A DNA stretch of 32,290 nt from CAZBUK01 sp964495085. Its GTDB lineage: Bacteria > Bacteroidota > Ignavibacteria > T3Sed10-11. This document shows, piece after piece, positions 1-9,148 of the stretch (positions are counted from its first letter, which is position 1; each line of letters begins with the position of its first letter). The stretch covers positions 1-32,290 of the forward strand of contig CAZBUK010000041.1 of the NCBI GenBank assembly GCA_964495085.1, in the 5' to 3' direction. Made by a program: the position numbers and the translations under genes. The notes under the pieces are model-generated. The model saw nothing but the letters and a program-made list of their open reading frames with translations, searched no databases and had not been told where the DNA came from.

Positions 1-227
1 AGATCGATTATCAGCTTCGCGAAGGAGGGATGGTAAGCCTGAAGGTTTATGACATTATCGGACGAGAGGTAGCGCGTCTGGTTGACGAGCACAAAGAAGC
101 GGGATATTACTCAGCGCTGTGGGACGCCGGATCGCTTGCAAGCGGATTGTATATATACAGTTTAACGGTCTCAGGGAACGGAGGTGAACGATTCGCCGAT
201 AAGAAATCTATGGTGCTGGTGAAATGA
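1..227 (+). CDS. C-terminal fragment of a secreted T9SS cargo protein (5' truncated)
   Basis: The reading frame is open from base 3 of the window to the TGA at 225-227, so this is the end of a gene that starts upstream. The visible 74 residues form a T9SS type A C-terminal sorting domain: a strand with VSLKVYDIIGREVARLVD, then an AGYYSALWDAGSLASGLYIYSL segment and a final SMVLVK strand. In this family the domain directs export through the outer membrane by the type IX machinery and is cleaved or anchored at the surface. The catalytic or binding part lies outside the window, so the function cannot be told. The internal ATG at base 30 is not a plausible start because the domain begins before it. 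Confidence 0.85.
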   Translation, partial: IDYQLREGGMVSLKVYDIIGREVARLVDEHKEAGYYSALWDAGSLASGLYIYSLTVSGNGGERFADKKSMVLVK

Positions 228-320
228 AGATAGAAGTATTTCTTCAGCGACGAGCTTGACAAACGCGTCGCACTTTCACGGCACATTGCCCCGGTGATGA
301 GTTCTATCTATTAATATGCG

Positions 321-369
321 GAGGGTGCAGAGACAGGGGAGAGCAACACCTATCCATCTCTGCATCCTC
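321..369. terminator. Hairpin between convergent genes, possible bidirectional terminator
   Basis: Bases 321-333 pair with 357-369 (13 bp, one G-U wobble, loop of about 23 nt). The hairpin lies between the end of the upstream T9SS cargo gene (stop at 227) and the end of the AmpG-like gene (stop at 416-418, minus strand). Downstream on the plus strand the sequence has short T runs but no clean U-tract, so terminator activity is an inference. Confidence 0.35.
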
Positions 370-415
370 AGCGTTTGAAAATTCCTTTTGCTCGTTTTCA
401 GCGCTCTAATATCTT

Positions 416-2293
416 TTATTCGCCTTCCTCCGCTTTCTTCTTCCCGAATTCCGGATCGATATCGATGAAGTATGCAATGATGAAGGTCGGTATGGTAGCG
501 ATCACCACCCAGACGAAGAAATGCTGGTATCCGATGATCTCCTGAACCCACCCGCTGAACATTCCCGGGATCATCATACCCAGAGCCATGAATCCCGTAC
601 ATATGGCGTAGTGTGCGGTTTTATGCGCCCCCTCCGATACGTAGATCATGAAAAGCATATAAGCGGTGAAACCGAATCCGTAACCGAACTGCTCGACCGC
701 AACGGCCAGGTTGATGAGGAAAAAACTGTCCGGGAGCGTATATGAGAGAAATACATAAGCTATGTTCGGGAGCGTGATCGCAGCGACCATCCACCAGAGC
801 CAGTATCGCAGTCCGTTCCGCGCGGCAAGGATGCCTCCCAGGATGCCCCCGACGGTAAGAGAGACCAATCCGACGGTTCCGTATACGAAGCCGACCTCCC
901 CGGTTGTAAGCGCGAGCCCGCCGACTTCCTGCCTGTCGAGCAGGAACGGGGAAGCAAGCTTCACCAGCTGCGCTTCAGCGAACCTGTAGAGCAATAGGAA
1001 CGCAAGTATGAGACCGATCTTCTTACGTCTGAAGAACAGCGCGAATGTTCTGAGGAATTCCGCCATAATGCTTTCCGAGCCGTCCCGGACGGCGGGTCTA
1101 TCCGCCGCTGGATAGGGAAGGAAGAACCTGTGATATATGAAAAATACAAGAAAGAGCGCTGCGAGGAAGAAGAATGTGATCGACCATGCAAGCGGTATAT
1201 TGCCCGCACGCGCCGAGAAAACGGCCGCAGCAGCGTAATCGAGTTTCGGATCGATTTGTATGACGGCGATGGCCGGAATGTTCCAGTTCTCGGCCGTGAA
1301 TACGAAGCGCTCGCCTTCGACCAGCATGATATTGGTATCCCCGCTGCTCCGGCCTACGTTCACCACGACTTCTCTGCCTTCTTCCGGTTTTCCGCTCAGA
1401 TGAAAATAGACAAATGCTAAATTGCCCGCTTCATCGATGCCGGGACTCCGATCCGTTTCCGGCGCGAAATATTTTCGCAGGAACCCTTCGACATTCGACG
1501 CCACAAGTCTGCTCCACAACGAAGGCGTCTTCTCGTCCGCATCACGCTCGTCCTCCTTGCCGGGGAGAATAAATCCTTTTTCGATATTCCATTTGCGGGC
1601 GAAACCGACGAGCGAATCCGCTTCGGCTCGCCTCAATCTCACGGTGGTGATCTCGATCGTTTCCATGGGTACGACGATTCTCAACTCTCCCTCGGATTCG
1701 CGTATATCCAATAAGTCCGGATGCATAATCGCGCTGCGATCATGCTGCGCGGTCGCGTTGACCGGGAGATCGACATCCGGCAGGCCGGTATTGCTCTCGA
1801 TATAACCGGCAATAATTATTAATATTCCCTGACCGGTGATCATGGCCAGACGGTAGAAGGTACTGCGTACGCCGACGAACCATGCCTGCTGGTGTTTCGA
1901 GAGGCCGAGCATATAGAAACCATCCGCAGCGATGTCATGGGTAGCGGAGCTGAACGCCATGAGCCAGAATATTGCGATGGTTATCTGGAAGAAATTGGGG
2001 AGGGGGAGTGTCAGTGCAACTGCCCCAAGTCCGGCGCCGACAAGGAGCTGCATCCCTACGATCCAGTGGCGTTTCGTCTTCAGCAGATCGACGATCGGAC
2101 TCCAGAGTGGTTTGATTACCCAGGGTAAATAAAGCCAGCTCGTGTAGAGAGCGATATCCGTGTTCGATATCCCCATCCGCTTATACATGATGACGGTCAC
2201 GAACATGACGATCACGTAAGGAATTCCCTGGGCGAAATAGAGGGACGGAACCCAGGTCCAGGGGTTACGATATTCAGGTTTTTTCTGAGACAT
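416..2293 (-). CDS. AmpG-like MFS permease with large periplasmic insertion
   Basis: This inner-membrane permease of the major facilitator superfamily resembles the AmpG/PAT group, which imports GlcNAc-anhydroMurNAc muropeptides. The N-terminus NPWTWVPSLYFAQGIPY matches the opening of that group, and about 12 membrane segments are visible. Numbered from the Met at 2293 (625 aa), TM5 is about 144-166 and TM6 about 369-389. Between them is a polar, beta-rich stretch of about 200 residues that should be periplasmic if the N-terminus is inside. A start 14 codons upstream (2335) is possible, but the residues it adds are not typical of the family. No strong Shine-Dalgarno sequence precedes either start. 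The gene follows namZ on the same strand with a 16-58 bp gap, so the two are probably co-transcribed and this permease may import what NamZ releases. The substrate is inferred from family and context. Confidence 0.8.
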   Translation of the reverse strand: MSQKKPEYRNPWTWVPSLYFAQGIPYVIVMFVTVIMYKRMGISNTDIALYTSWLYLPWVIKPLWSPIVDLLKTKRHWIVGMQLLVGAGLGAVALTLPLPNFFQITIAIFWLMAFSSATHDIAADGFYMLGLSKHQQAWFVGVRSTFYRLAMITGQGILIIIAGYIESNTGLPDVDLPVNATAQHDRSAIMHPDLLDIRESEGELRIVVPMETIEITTVRLRRAEADSLVGFARKWNIEKGFILPGKEDERDADEKTPSLWSRLVASNVEGFLRKYFAPETDRSPGIDEAGNLAFVYFHLSGKPEEGREVVVNVGRSSGDTNIMLVEGERFVFTAENWNIPAIAVIQIDPKLDYAAAAVFSARAGNIPLAWSITFFFLAALFLVFFIYHRFFLPYPAADRPAVRDGSESIMAEFLRTFALFFRRKKIGLILAFLLLYRFAEAQLVKLASPFLLDRQEVGGLALTTGEVGFVYGTVGLVSLTVGGILGGILAARNGLRYWLWWMVAAITLPNIAYVFLSYTLPDSFFLINLAVAVEQFGYGFGFTAYMLFMIYVSEGAHKTAHYAICTGFMALGMMIPGMFSGWVQEIIGYQHFFVWVVIATIPTFIIAYFIDIDPEFGKKKAEEGE

Positions 2294-2351
2294 AGAGGGA
2301 TCCCGAGGTAGAGAGTAAGCTAATCGTACTGACATCCGGTTGACGTTCGCG

Positions 2352-3587
2352 TCACCTGTATAGCAGGTACTTTTCCCTGGTAGCCATAAATTGATCCAGA
2401 TCGGGCTGCCAGCGTTCGATAATCTCCGCCGGAGACATTCCGTCGTTGATCATAGTCCGCACTTTATCGGTCCCCCAGAGATTATCCATACGTGCATTCC
2501 GCCACTGAAGGCGATCCGGATAAAGAGTCGCCAGTGCGTGCAGTATATATACGCCGGTTCCTACGGGATTGAACGCGTCGCGGTCGGTGACGTTCAGATA
2601 GACGCCCTGAACCGTCTCGCCTGCAAATTTCGGCGGGTAAATGGCGACGCCGTCGACAATTTCACCGGGAACGTACAGTACCGGCTCGAAGATCACACCG
2701 GGGAGTTCGTGCGAGTTGAGTACCTCCGCGAGTCGAGTTCCATCGACCCATGGCGCCCCGAGATATTCGAACGGGGTCTCGGTTCCCCGTCCCTCAGATA
2801 CGTTCGTACCTTCGAGGAAGCATGTCGCCGTATATACGACGGCAGTGTTCAGGCTCAGCATGTTCGGCGAAGGCTTGATCCAGGGGATACCCGTTTCATC
2901 ATACCACATCGACCGGTTGTAGTTCTTTGCGGTCACGACGGTCAGATCCGCCGATTCGTCCGAATTGAGCCACCCCTCGCCGTTGAACATCGCCGCGAGT
3001 TCGCCGACAGTCATGCCGTGGGTAACCGGAATCGATTGAATTCCGACAAACGAGTGAAACTCCGGTTCCAGGATATTTCCGTCGACGTAGGAACCGGTGA
3101 TCGGATTCGGCCGGTCGAGCACGATAAATTTCTTCCCCTGTTCGGCGGCCGCTTCCATCGCATTGTTCATGGTTGAGATGTAGGTATAAAATCGCGCGCC
3201 GACATCCTGTATGTCGAAAATCAGAACGTCGACGTTTTCGAGCATCTCGGGAGTCGGTTTCCGGACGTCTCCGTAGAGCGAGTAGACCATGAGTCCGGTT
3301 GCCGGGTCCGTTCCATGGCCGACCTCACGGTCGGCATCGCCGCGAATACCGTGCTCGGGTCCGAACAATACGACCAGGTTAATATCGGGATGTTCGTGCA
3401 TGACGTCGGCGATGTGCCTGCCGTCCGGAAGAAGACCGGTGTGATTGGTAATGAGTCCGACGTTCTTCCCCGCGACGAGATTGAGCGAATCTTCGAGAAG
3501 GACTTCAGCGCCGATCCGTACCCGCTCCCGTTCCGGAAGCGAACATGCAGCGGCACATAAGAGTATACAAAGAAGAAGAGTTTTCAT
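2352..3587 (-). CDS. namZ: Exo-beta-N-acetylmuramidase NamZ (DUF1343/GH171), lipoprotein
   Basis: NamZ-family (former DUF1343) enzymes remove MurNAc from the non-reducing end of peptidoglycan fragments. Numbered from the Met at 3587 (411 aa), the protein starts with a lipoprotein signal peptide (MKTLLLCILLCAAAC, lipid Cys at 15). Family blocks follow: ITNHTG at 46-51, FGPEHG at 75-80 with the proposed catalytic Glu78, and DIQDVGARFYTY at 125-136. Length is normal for the family. A Met five codons upstream (3602) is possible, but the later start gives a cleaner signal peptide. It is the first gene of a minus-strand pair with the AmpG-like permease. In Bacillus subtilis namZ sits with nagZ and murQ; here those genes lie 7-11 kb away in the same window, which supports the assignment. 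The protein is probably periplasmic or outer-membrane anchored. Confidence 0.9.
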   Translation of the reverse strand: MKTLLLCILLCAAACSLPERERVRIGAEVLLEDSLNLVAGKNVGLITNHTGLLPDGRHIADVMHEHPDINLVVLFGPEHGIRGDADREVGHGTDPATGLMVYSLYGDVRKPTPEMLENVDVLIFDIQDVGARFYTYISTMNNAMEAAAEQGKKFIVLDRPNPITGSYVDGNILEPEFHSFVGIQSIPVTHGMTVGELAAMFNGEGWLNSDESADLTVVTAKNYNRSMWYDETGIPWIKPSPNMLSLNTAVVYTATCFLEGTNVSEGRGTETPFEYLGAPWVDGTRLAEVLNSHELPGVIFEPVLYVPGEIVDGVAIYPPKFAGETVQGVYLNVTDRDAFNPVGTGVYILHALATLYPDRLQWRNARMDNLWGTDKVRTMINDGMSPAEIIERWQPDLDQFMATREKYLLYR

Positions 3588-3648
3588 GATAGTAGGATTC
3601 ATACGATGAGACGGAATAGTGAAAGGATATGCTTCTGCATATGTTTCA

Positions 3649-3678
3649 CAAAGTAACTATACTAAATCGGAAAATCAA
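3649..3678 (-). promoter_or_regulatory. Candidate Bacteroidota-type promoter for namZ
   Basis: On the minus strand TTG (3676-3678) is followed by 19 nt and TTACTTTG (3649-3656). The latter differs at one position from the TAnnTTTG -7 box known from Bacteroidota. Transcription would start near 3642, about 40-55 nt before namZ. Seen by eye; such short motifs also occur by chance. Confidence 0.35.
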
Positions 3679-3688
3679 TTTATCCGAC

Positions 3689-3717
3689 TTGCTTCCCGCT
3701 AATATTTAATTTATAAT
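3689..3717 (+). promoter_or_regulatory. Candidate sigma70-like promoter for the deacetylase-like gene
   Basis: TTGCTT (3689-3694), a 17-nt spacer and a perfect TATAAT (3712-3717) lie in the AT-rich divergent region on the plus strand. Transcription would start near 3724, giving a leader of about 220 nt before the gene at 3943. The perfect -10 box is weak support in AT-rich DNA. Confidence 0.3.
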
Positions 3718-3942
3718 ATATTTCATCGATGTATTTGACCGATTTGTTGTACGTGTCGATTCGATAGGGGGCTGCTGTGTCTATATTCCAAATATTTTCA
3801 CCATCTCCGATCGGAGATCCCATCCGGACGTCGACCTTGCGCCGGAGAGCGGGAACTCCCGCCTGCAATTCATGGAACATCTCCGCGGCCTATCCTCGTA
3901 TTACTTCTTTTATGAACCGCAACACAACCCGGACAAACGAAT

Positions 3943-6648
3943 ATGAATTTTCAGAAATTTTCATTTATTCTTCTGCTTATCGCCGCATTCCCGACGTTCG
4001 CCGGTCTCGGACAGGGGAAAGTCCACCTTGTGCTCGGATCCGATACCGCGATATGGGAGGGAATGAACGTTGCGCAATATCACAACTATTATAATTTCGG
4101 TTTATATACCGATCCACAACGTAATGCCTACCTGGTTATGGATCCGGGATTCCGCAGCGGAATCGTGGATTCGTACGGCACGCCGCTGAAGCTCACCTGG
4201 TGGATGATGGCGGGTAACATATTCCGGTATGCAACAAATCGGAACATTCCCGTGCCGAACATCATGACGCTGCATCTCATGAAACGATTTCATATGGATG
4301 CGATTCAGGAGTACGGCGACGAACTTTCACTGCACTATCACACGTTCGATTGGTTCGATTACTCCGGGGACGGAAAATTCTGGTGGAATCAGACCGAGAC
4401 TTTCATGCAACTGAAAGACGACTGGGACTTCACGCTGGCGCAGTTTCTCCTTGAAGAGGATGTCTTTCCGGTCTCGTTCCGCAGCGGGTGGCATTATATG
4501 GACAACGAGTGGCAGGCGGTGCTCGATGAACTGCTTCCGTACAGCATGCACAACGACTGGCCCGCAAAGCGAAAGGATACGACCGAGCCTCTGGACAATA
4601 CGTTCGATTGGTCGCGCGCTTCCGCGGAATTCGTACCCTACCGGCCCGCTCCCGGCGATTATCAGGTGCCCGGAGACGGGAAAGGCTGGAACGTTCGGTC
4701 GCTCTTCTTCGGCAGGGTGACGCAGCAACTCATGGACGATATTTTCGAAAAAGCGGATCAGGGTGTCGATCAGGTCGTCTGTTTCTGGGCGCATCTCCCG
4801 GAGACAGATTTCCTCGACAACATTCTGAAAATCAATGAGTTTGCGCATGCCGCCGATGAAAAGTATCCGGATGTCACGTTTCGCTATACGACTGCGGTTG
4901 AAGCGATGCAGCGATGGCGCGATCTTTACGGTGAACCGCCTCCGTTCGTTACACTCGAGGATGTACGTGAGGGAGAAACGGTGAGGCTGAGGGTGAGTGC
5001 CGATAAACCGATATTCCAGACGGTACCCTTCGTGGCGATCAAGGATGTCTTTGAAGATTACCGGATCGTCCCCATGGTACAATCCGGTCCTCTCGAATGG
5101 ATCTCGGAAGACGGCTTTCCGCTCCGCGAACTTGCGAAGGCGGGGGTAGCGGTTACCGACACTACCGGTAATCTCCGGATAGCATTCATTCAGTACCTGC
5201 CCGACGACGTTTACTTCGACGTCGGCGAAGCGGGTTACTCCGAACCGTTCGGCGTGTGGCAATCGGTTCAACAGAAAGCCTGGTTTCAGGAAGGACGAGC
5301 CGCTTCGATACCTGCCGGCGATTCGGCGGCCGTATACCGTGAGATCCCGATCGAACATTCGGGACGGTATAATATCTTTATGCAGATTCCCGATCCCGGC
5401 ATGCGGATAGCGTCCATGCGGTTTCAGATTCTCGACGGTGAAAAGATTCTGGCAGAGAGACAATTCCCGGAAACTATGCCGGTATATACATGGAATTTTG
5501 TTTCGAATCTCGAATTGATGGGCGGGTCCGTGCTCTCATTGAAGGTTACGGGCTTTTCGGAAAACGGTGCGACGGCTGTATTCCCGGCCCCGGTGCTGAA
5601 GCTATCGGCGCTTGTCCGGGATAGGGATATTCATATCGAACCACAATTCGTCGATCTCGGAGAGGTGAGTGAAGGCGATACCGTACGGGTGGATGTATCG
5701 GTCATCAACCGGGGGATAGAACCCTTGGAAATTACGGATGTGCGCTCGGTGGAGAATACGCTTCGAGCCGATATTGAGCTTCCGCTCCATATTCCACCGA
5801 TGGATCAATCTATTGTTCGTCTCTCATTTTATTCTGGCGAGGTCGCACCCGTGCTCGATACCATCGTCGTGTCGAGCAACGATCCGAGGCGTCCGGAATT
5901 CAGAATTCCGTTCTCTGCCGACGTGCAAACATTCTTTATCGTCATCGATAACGAGGACTCCCTGCGATACCGGGAACAAGGCGCCTGGCATACGAGCGTA
6001 GCACAGGCTCACGGTCCGTCGAGCAGATATTCTTTTGCAAGTGCCGTCCATGCAAGCGCACATTTCACCGCGATCCTTCCGTACACGGGAATATACGATT
6101 TATATCAGATCGTTCCGACCACCGTGAACTCGGTGAACAGGGCGTTGTACATTTTATCTATCGAAGGTGTGGATGCGGATTCTGTTCATATGGATCAGAA
6201 CCTCGGGAGCGGCGCATGGGTGAACATTATGAGATCGGAGCTACCGGCGAACGTTGAAGTCGAGATGCGCGTGGTGAACGACGGGACGAATACCTCCGGC
6301 GATGTACTCAGGGCGGATGCGATAAAGTTCGCGCTGTATCAGGAGATCACCCGGGCCGGGAAAGAGGGCACAGCGCCGATCCCCGAAACGATAACACTCT
6401 ACCAGAATTATCCGAATCCGTATAATCCGACAACCCGGATCTCTTTCTCGGTTCCGGAACAAATCCATACAAGTCTGATAGTATTCGATATGCTCGGCAG
6501 AGAGGTTGCGGTGCTGGTCGATGAACTAAAACCCGCGGGGCATTATGACTATACTTTCGATGCCGGCGGACTCCCCAGCGGATTATACTTCTATCGCTTA
6601 CTCGCAGGTTCGCACTCGGAGACGAAACGGATGATGCTGGTTCGATGA
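3943..6648 (+). CDS. Secreted modular protein: deacetylase-like domain, ASH-like domain, golvesin-type domain, T9SS tail
   Basis: A 901-residue exported protein of unknown specificity. Residues 1-20 are a signal peptide. Residues about 25-330 resemble a divergent polysaccharide-deacetylase fold: HYH at 131-133 could be the metal-binding pair and FRSGWHYMD at 169-177 looks like the conserved Arg motif, but the canonical first Asp motif is not obvious. Residues about 335-555 appear to be beta-sandwich. Residues about 558-660 resemble an ASH/DUF1573-type repeat (FVDLGEVSEGDTV, IVVSSNDPRRPEF). Residues about 663-800 resemble the golvesin C-terminal/xanthan-lyase carbohydrate-binding module (IDNEDS, GSGAWVNI, LRADAIKFAL). 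From about 819 comes a T9SS sorting domain (YQNYPNPYNPTTRI). It probably acts on surface or extracellular polysaccharide; its place beside namZ suggests an amino-sugar polymer, which is inference. Confidence 0.7.
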   Translation: MNFQKFSFILLLIAAFPTFAGLGQGKVHLVLGSDTAIWEGMNVAQYHNYYNFGLYTDPQRNAYLVMDPGFRSGIVDSYGTPLKLTWWMMAGNIFRYATNRNIPVPNIMTLHLMKRFHMDAIQEYGDELSLHYHTFDWFDYSGDGKFWWNQTETFMQLKDDWDFTLAQFLLEEDVFPVSFRSGWHYMDNEWQAVLDELLPYSMHNDWPAKRKDTTEPLDNTFDWSRASAEFVPYRPAPGDYQVPGDGKGWNVRSLFFGRVTQQLMDDIFEKADQGVDQVVCFWAHLPETDFLDNILKINEFAHAADEKYPDVTFRYTTAVEAMQRWRDLYGEPPPFVTLEDVREGETVRLRVSADKPIFQTVPFVAIKDVFEDYRIVPMVQSGPLEWISEDGFPLRELAKAGVAVTDTTGNLRIAFIQYLPDDVYFDVGEAGYSEPFGVWQSVQQKAWFQEGRAASIPAGDSAAVYREIPIEHSGRYNIFMQIPDPGMRIASMRFQILDGEKILAERQFPETMPVYTWNFVSNLELMGGSVLSLKVTGFSENGATAVFPAPVLKLSALVRDRDIHIEPQFVDLGEVSEGDTVRVDVSVINRGIEPLEITDVRSVENTLRADIELPLHIPPMDQSIVRLSFYSGEVAPVLDTIVVSSNDPRRPEFRIPFSADVQTFFIVIDNEDSLRYREQGAWHTSVAQAHGPSSRYSFASAVHASAHFTAILPYTGIYDLYQIVPTTVNSVNRALYILSIEGVDADSVHMDQNLGSGAWVNIMRSELPANVEVEMRVVNDGTNTSGDVLRADAIKFALYQEITRAGKEGTAPIPETITLYQNYPNPYNPTTRISFSVPEQIHTSLIVFDMLGREVAVLVDELKPAGHYDYTFDAGGLPSGLYFYRLLAGSHSETKRMMLVR

Positions 6649-6730
6649 ATTATCACGGGGAAAACATCGAAAGCGATGACCCGCTCACACGAGCCGGATC
6701 ACCGCTTCTACCGGCGTTCATGCCCGCGGC

Positions 6731-9133
6731 TTATCTCAGCAGGATCATACTCCGGGTGAACACCGACGGCGAGCCGGCTCCGTCGGGAGAGCTGACCTCC
6801 ATCCGGTAATAATAGATCCCGGATGAAACGCCGGCATTCCAGACTATGCTGTGAGAACCGGCTGGGTGGACTGCGTTCACGAGCCGTTCAACGCGTTGGC
6901 CCAGCATATTGTATATTTCTATCCGTACTGTCGATTCGGACGGAAGAACGAATTGAATCGTCGTTGTAGGATTGAATGGATTCGGATAGTTCTGATGTAA
7001 CCCGGCTGACACGGGCAGGGATGGAACGAAAGGTGAAGATGTGGGACGATCGATGACCGCACGGATATTAAAATTGTAATTTAATGATGAACTGACCTCG
7101 GTTAATTGCCGCCACTGATCGTTGAGGTATATCCATCCCCCCTTATTTGCCACCATCGGTCCTGAATCGACCCCCGCCGGATATCCGCCTGAAGATAACA
7201 TCCTGTATCCGACCCAGTACTCCTCATCCTGTTCCAGGCTCAAGGGTTCGTCGAGCGTATAGGTAGACCATTGGTTGAATAGCAATACCGAGTCCGGCGT
7301 CTCCTCGTAAACGATTACGCCGGGTCCGGCGATAGATCCTCCTTTCCAGACGCGAACGGCGATCTGGTCGACCACGCCATCGCGGATCAGGAGCTGAATT
7401 TTTTTAAGGCTCCCGCCATAATAATCCTGTAGTTCGTCCGCGGTCAACCGGATCGCTGCGTTGAACTCGAGCGGATTATCCCCGCCCCCGATTCCGGTAT
7501 GAGCGCCGTTGTCGAAGCCGAGTACGACGTGCGGAATGTAATCTATGGAGACTGAGAACTGAAGAGTTTCATCCGGATTTCCGATCCCCGATATAGACAG
7601 ACCTCCGAAGGTACCGTCCGATAGGAATGCCTCCGGATTTGTCAGATCGTTCATTTCCGTTCTTCCGGTGTGTGCTCCGAGGTGTGCCGACAGGACCGAA
7701 CCGTTCGCCGACGGAGTGCCGTTCGGCCGATAGACATACACTTCGTCGGGTGGCCCTTGGGCATTTCCTCTTCCGTCGCGGTTCTGATTAACCCGGTAGA
7801 CCAACAGGCCTTCGCCCGGCAGTATGTTTTCAAATACGGATGATCGTTTTCTGTATTCGACGATGAAGTATTCGTCGAGTGAGAAGGGCGACTGGATTTT
7901 AAAACAATTTCCCACCGGCGAAGTCAGAGGCTGCAACCCGTATGTTCCGGACTCCACGATCTCCGGTATATCGTCGATCCACTTGCCGTAGCGATACTTC
8001 ATATAGGCAGACATATGCTGGGGCGTTTGGTAGGTGAACGCCATAATATCCCACGGACCCACGGGATGAAGCCCGTCCTGCGAGTAATGGTACAGATCGG
8101 GTGCTCCGAGCGAATGAAACAGTTCATGGGCTACGACGCCGACTCCGATCGAGCCGGCGAGCTGGAGCGTATAGTCCCAAACCCGCTTGTCGTGTATGAA
8201 TACCTCCTGCGACCAGAGCGCCCATTTATGGGGCCAGAGCAGCTGGTTCCAACCATCCGGCTGGCCCGAGATAATGAATGAGATATTGTCGACCCTGCCG
8301 TTGCCGCTTGCATCTATGATGAGATCGGTTGGAATACTCGATCGGATTGTTTCTATCGCCCTCCTGAACAGATTATGCTCGCGGTAAGTGGGGCCGTCGG
8401 TGTTGTTGATATCGTTCATGGGGATATCTGGGTCGTAACCACCGGGATTAGTCTCCTCATTATACGGCCGGTAATATGCCCGGGGATATATATCTCTGTA
8501 TGAAATAACGCTCGTTTCCGATTGGATCGGATAAAATGTCGAGGTCACCGAAAAACGATCGTACGATGCTTCCTTGTAGTAATTGTAGAGCGATACTCTG
8601 TTCGGAGTGCTGTTGTTGAAAAGCGAATCGTATACTTCGGTTGATTCGGAGAATTCATTTTCATCTTCGAACCGAATGAACACAACGATATTATGCATGA
8701 ATCCGGGGTTTGATGCGGCAGTATATGCGCTTCCGTCCGGTTTGAATAGGCTGCTCGCCGAGGTCTGGGCTTCCTGGTATTCGCGGCGCCTCTGGAGGAT
8801 GGCCTCCGGGGCGATGTTTGCCCGGGGCGAAAGGCCGAGACTTTGAGGGTCCGATTTCCCAGCGATGTGCGGTGTTGCGGCCAACCGTCCCGCTTCGACG
8901 ACCGCGTACACATAGTAACCGCTCCGCGGGTGTTGCATGATAGTGTAGCCCAGATCGTCGTGAAGCCAGTTGTGGTATTCGTCTCCGCTTGCAAAACAGT
9001 TCAGAAGAGTACCGTCCGGTTGTACGACGGTAACGGGAACGTCCCGCAGCGGAGCTCCCGTTGCGGATACCAGAAAGAGGAGCCACAGCAGAAACGTATA
9101 TGTACATCGTGTAGACTGTATAGGGGAAATCAT
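6731..9133 (-). CDS. Secreted M6-family metalloprotease with T9SS sorting domain
   Basis: An 800-residue secreted zinc protease resembling the M6 (immune inhibitor A-like) family. A signal peptide covers about residues 1-26. The zinc motif is HELFHSLGAPD with His336, Glu337, His340 and Asp346, the HExxHxxGxxD pattern of this group. WDIMAF at 361-366 is the Met-turn. After the catalytic domain a beta-sandwich region covers about 530-700, and the protein ends in a T9SS sorting domain (HQNYPNPFNPTTTI, then a strand ending SMILLR). It would digest extracellular protein or peptide; a link to peptidoglycan stem peptides is possible but unproven. The lipoprotein gene immediately upstream ends 15 bp before this start, so the two form a minus-strand pair. 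It converges with the preceding plus-strand gene across about 80 bp. Confidence 0.88.
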   Translation of the reverse strand: MISPIQSTRCTYTFLLWLLFLVSATGAPLRDVPVTVVQPDGTLLNCFASGDEYHNWLHDDLGYTIMQHPRSGYYVYAVVEAGRLAATPHIAGKSDPQSLGLSPRANIAPEAILQRRREYQEAQTSASSLFKPDGSAYTAASNPGFMHNIVVFIRFEDENEFSESTEVYDSLFNNSTPNRVSLYNYYKEASYDRFSVTSTFYPIQSETSVISYRDIYPRAYYRPYNEETNPGGYDPDIPMNDINNTDGPTYREHNLFRRAIETIRSSIPTDLIIDASGNGRVDNISFIISGQPDGWNQLLWPHKWALWSQEVFIHDKRVWDYTLQLAGSIGVGVVAHELFHSLGAPDLYHYSQDGLHPVGPWDIMAFTYQTPQHMSAYMKYRYGKWIDDIPEIVESGTYGLQPLTSPVGNCFKIQSPFSLDEYFIVEYRKRSSVFENILPGEGLLVYRVNQNRDGRGNAQGPPDEVYVYRPNGTPSANGSVLSAHLGAHTGRTEMNDLTNPEAFLSDGTFGGLSISGIGNPDETLQFSVSIDYIPHVVLGFDNGAHTGIGGGDNPLEFNAAIRLTADELQDYYGGSLKKIQLLIRDGVVDQIAVRVWKGGSIAGPGVIVYEETPDSVLLFNQWSTYTLDEPLSLEQDEEYWVGYRMLSSGGYPAGVDSGPMVANKGGWIYLNDQWRQLTEVSSSLNYNFNIRAVIDRPTSSPFVPSLPVSAGLHQNYPNPFNPTTTIQFVLPSESTVRIEIYNMLGQRVERLVNAVHPAGSHSIVWNAGVSSGIYYYRMEVSSPDGAGSPSVFTRSMILLR

Positions 9134-9148
9134 TCATGTTCCGATAGG

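Larger units (their letters stand above)
3588..3942. other. Divergent intergenic region with candidate promoters
   Basis: This stretch separates minus-strand namZ from the plus-strand deacetylase-like gene. Its AT-rich core (about 3650-3720) carries one promoter-like site in each direction, listed separately. The GC-richer part from 3730 to 3942 contains short open frames on both strands, but none has convincing start signals or recognisable family content. It may be a long leader or the remnant of a gene. Confidence 0.4.

Noticed and set aside
3680..3880. 66-residue open frame on the minus strand in the namZ divergent region
   Set aside because: It runs into the AT-rich candidate promoter, has a stop three codons before its Met and no family content. 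A frame on the opposite strand looks equally protein-like, so neither is supported.
3710..3946. Plus-strand frame without ATG at a plausible start, ending at the start of the deacetylase-like gene
   Set aside because: Its composition looks protein-like, but the only Met is near the end and no start signal is seen. It could be a remnant of a gene, which I cannot show.
4327..5463. 378-residue open frame antisense to the deacetylase-like gene
   Set aside because: The sense frame has a signal peptide, domain motifs and a T9SS tail; the antisense frame has none and is a codon-bias shadow.
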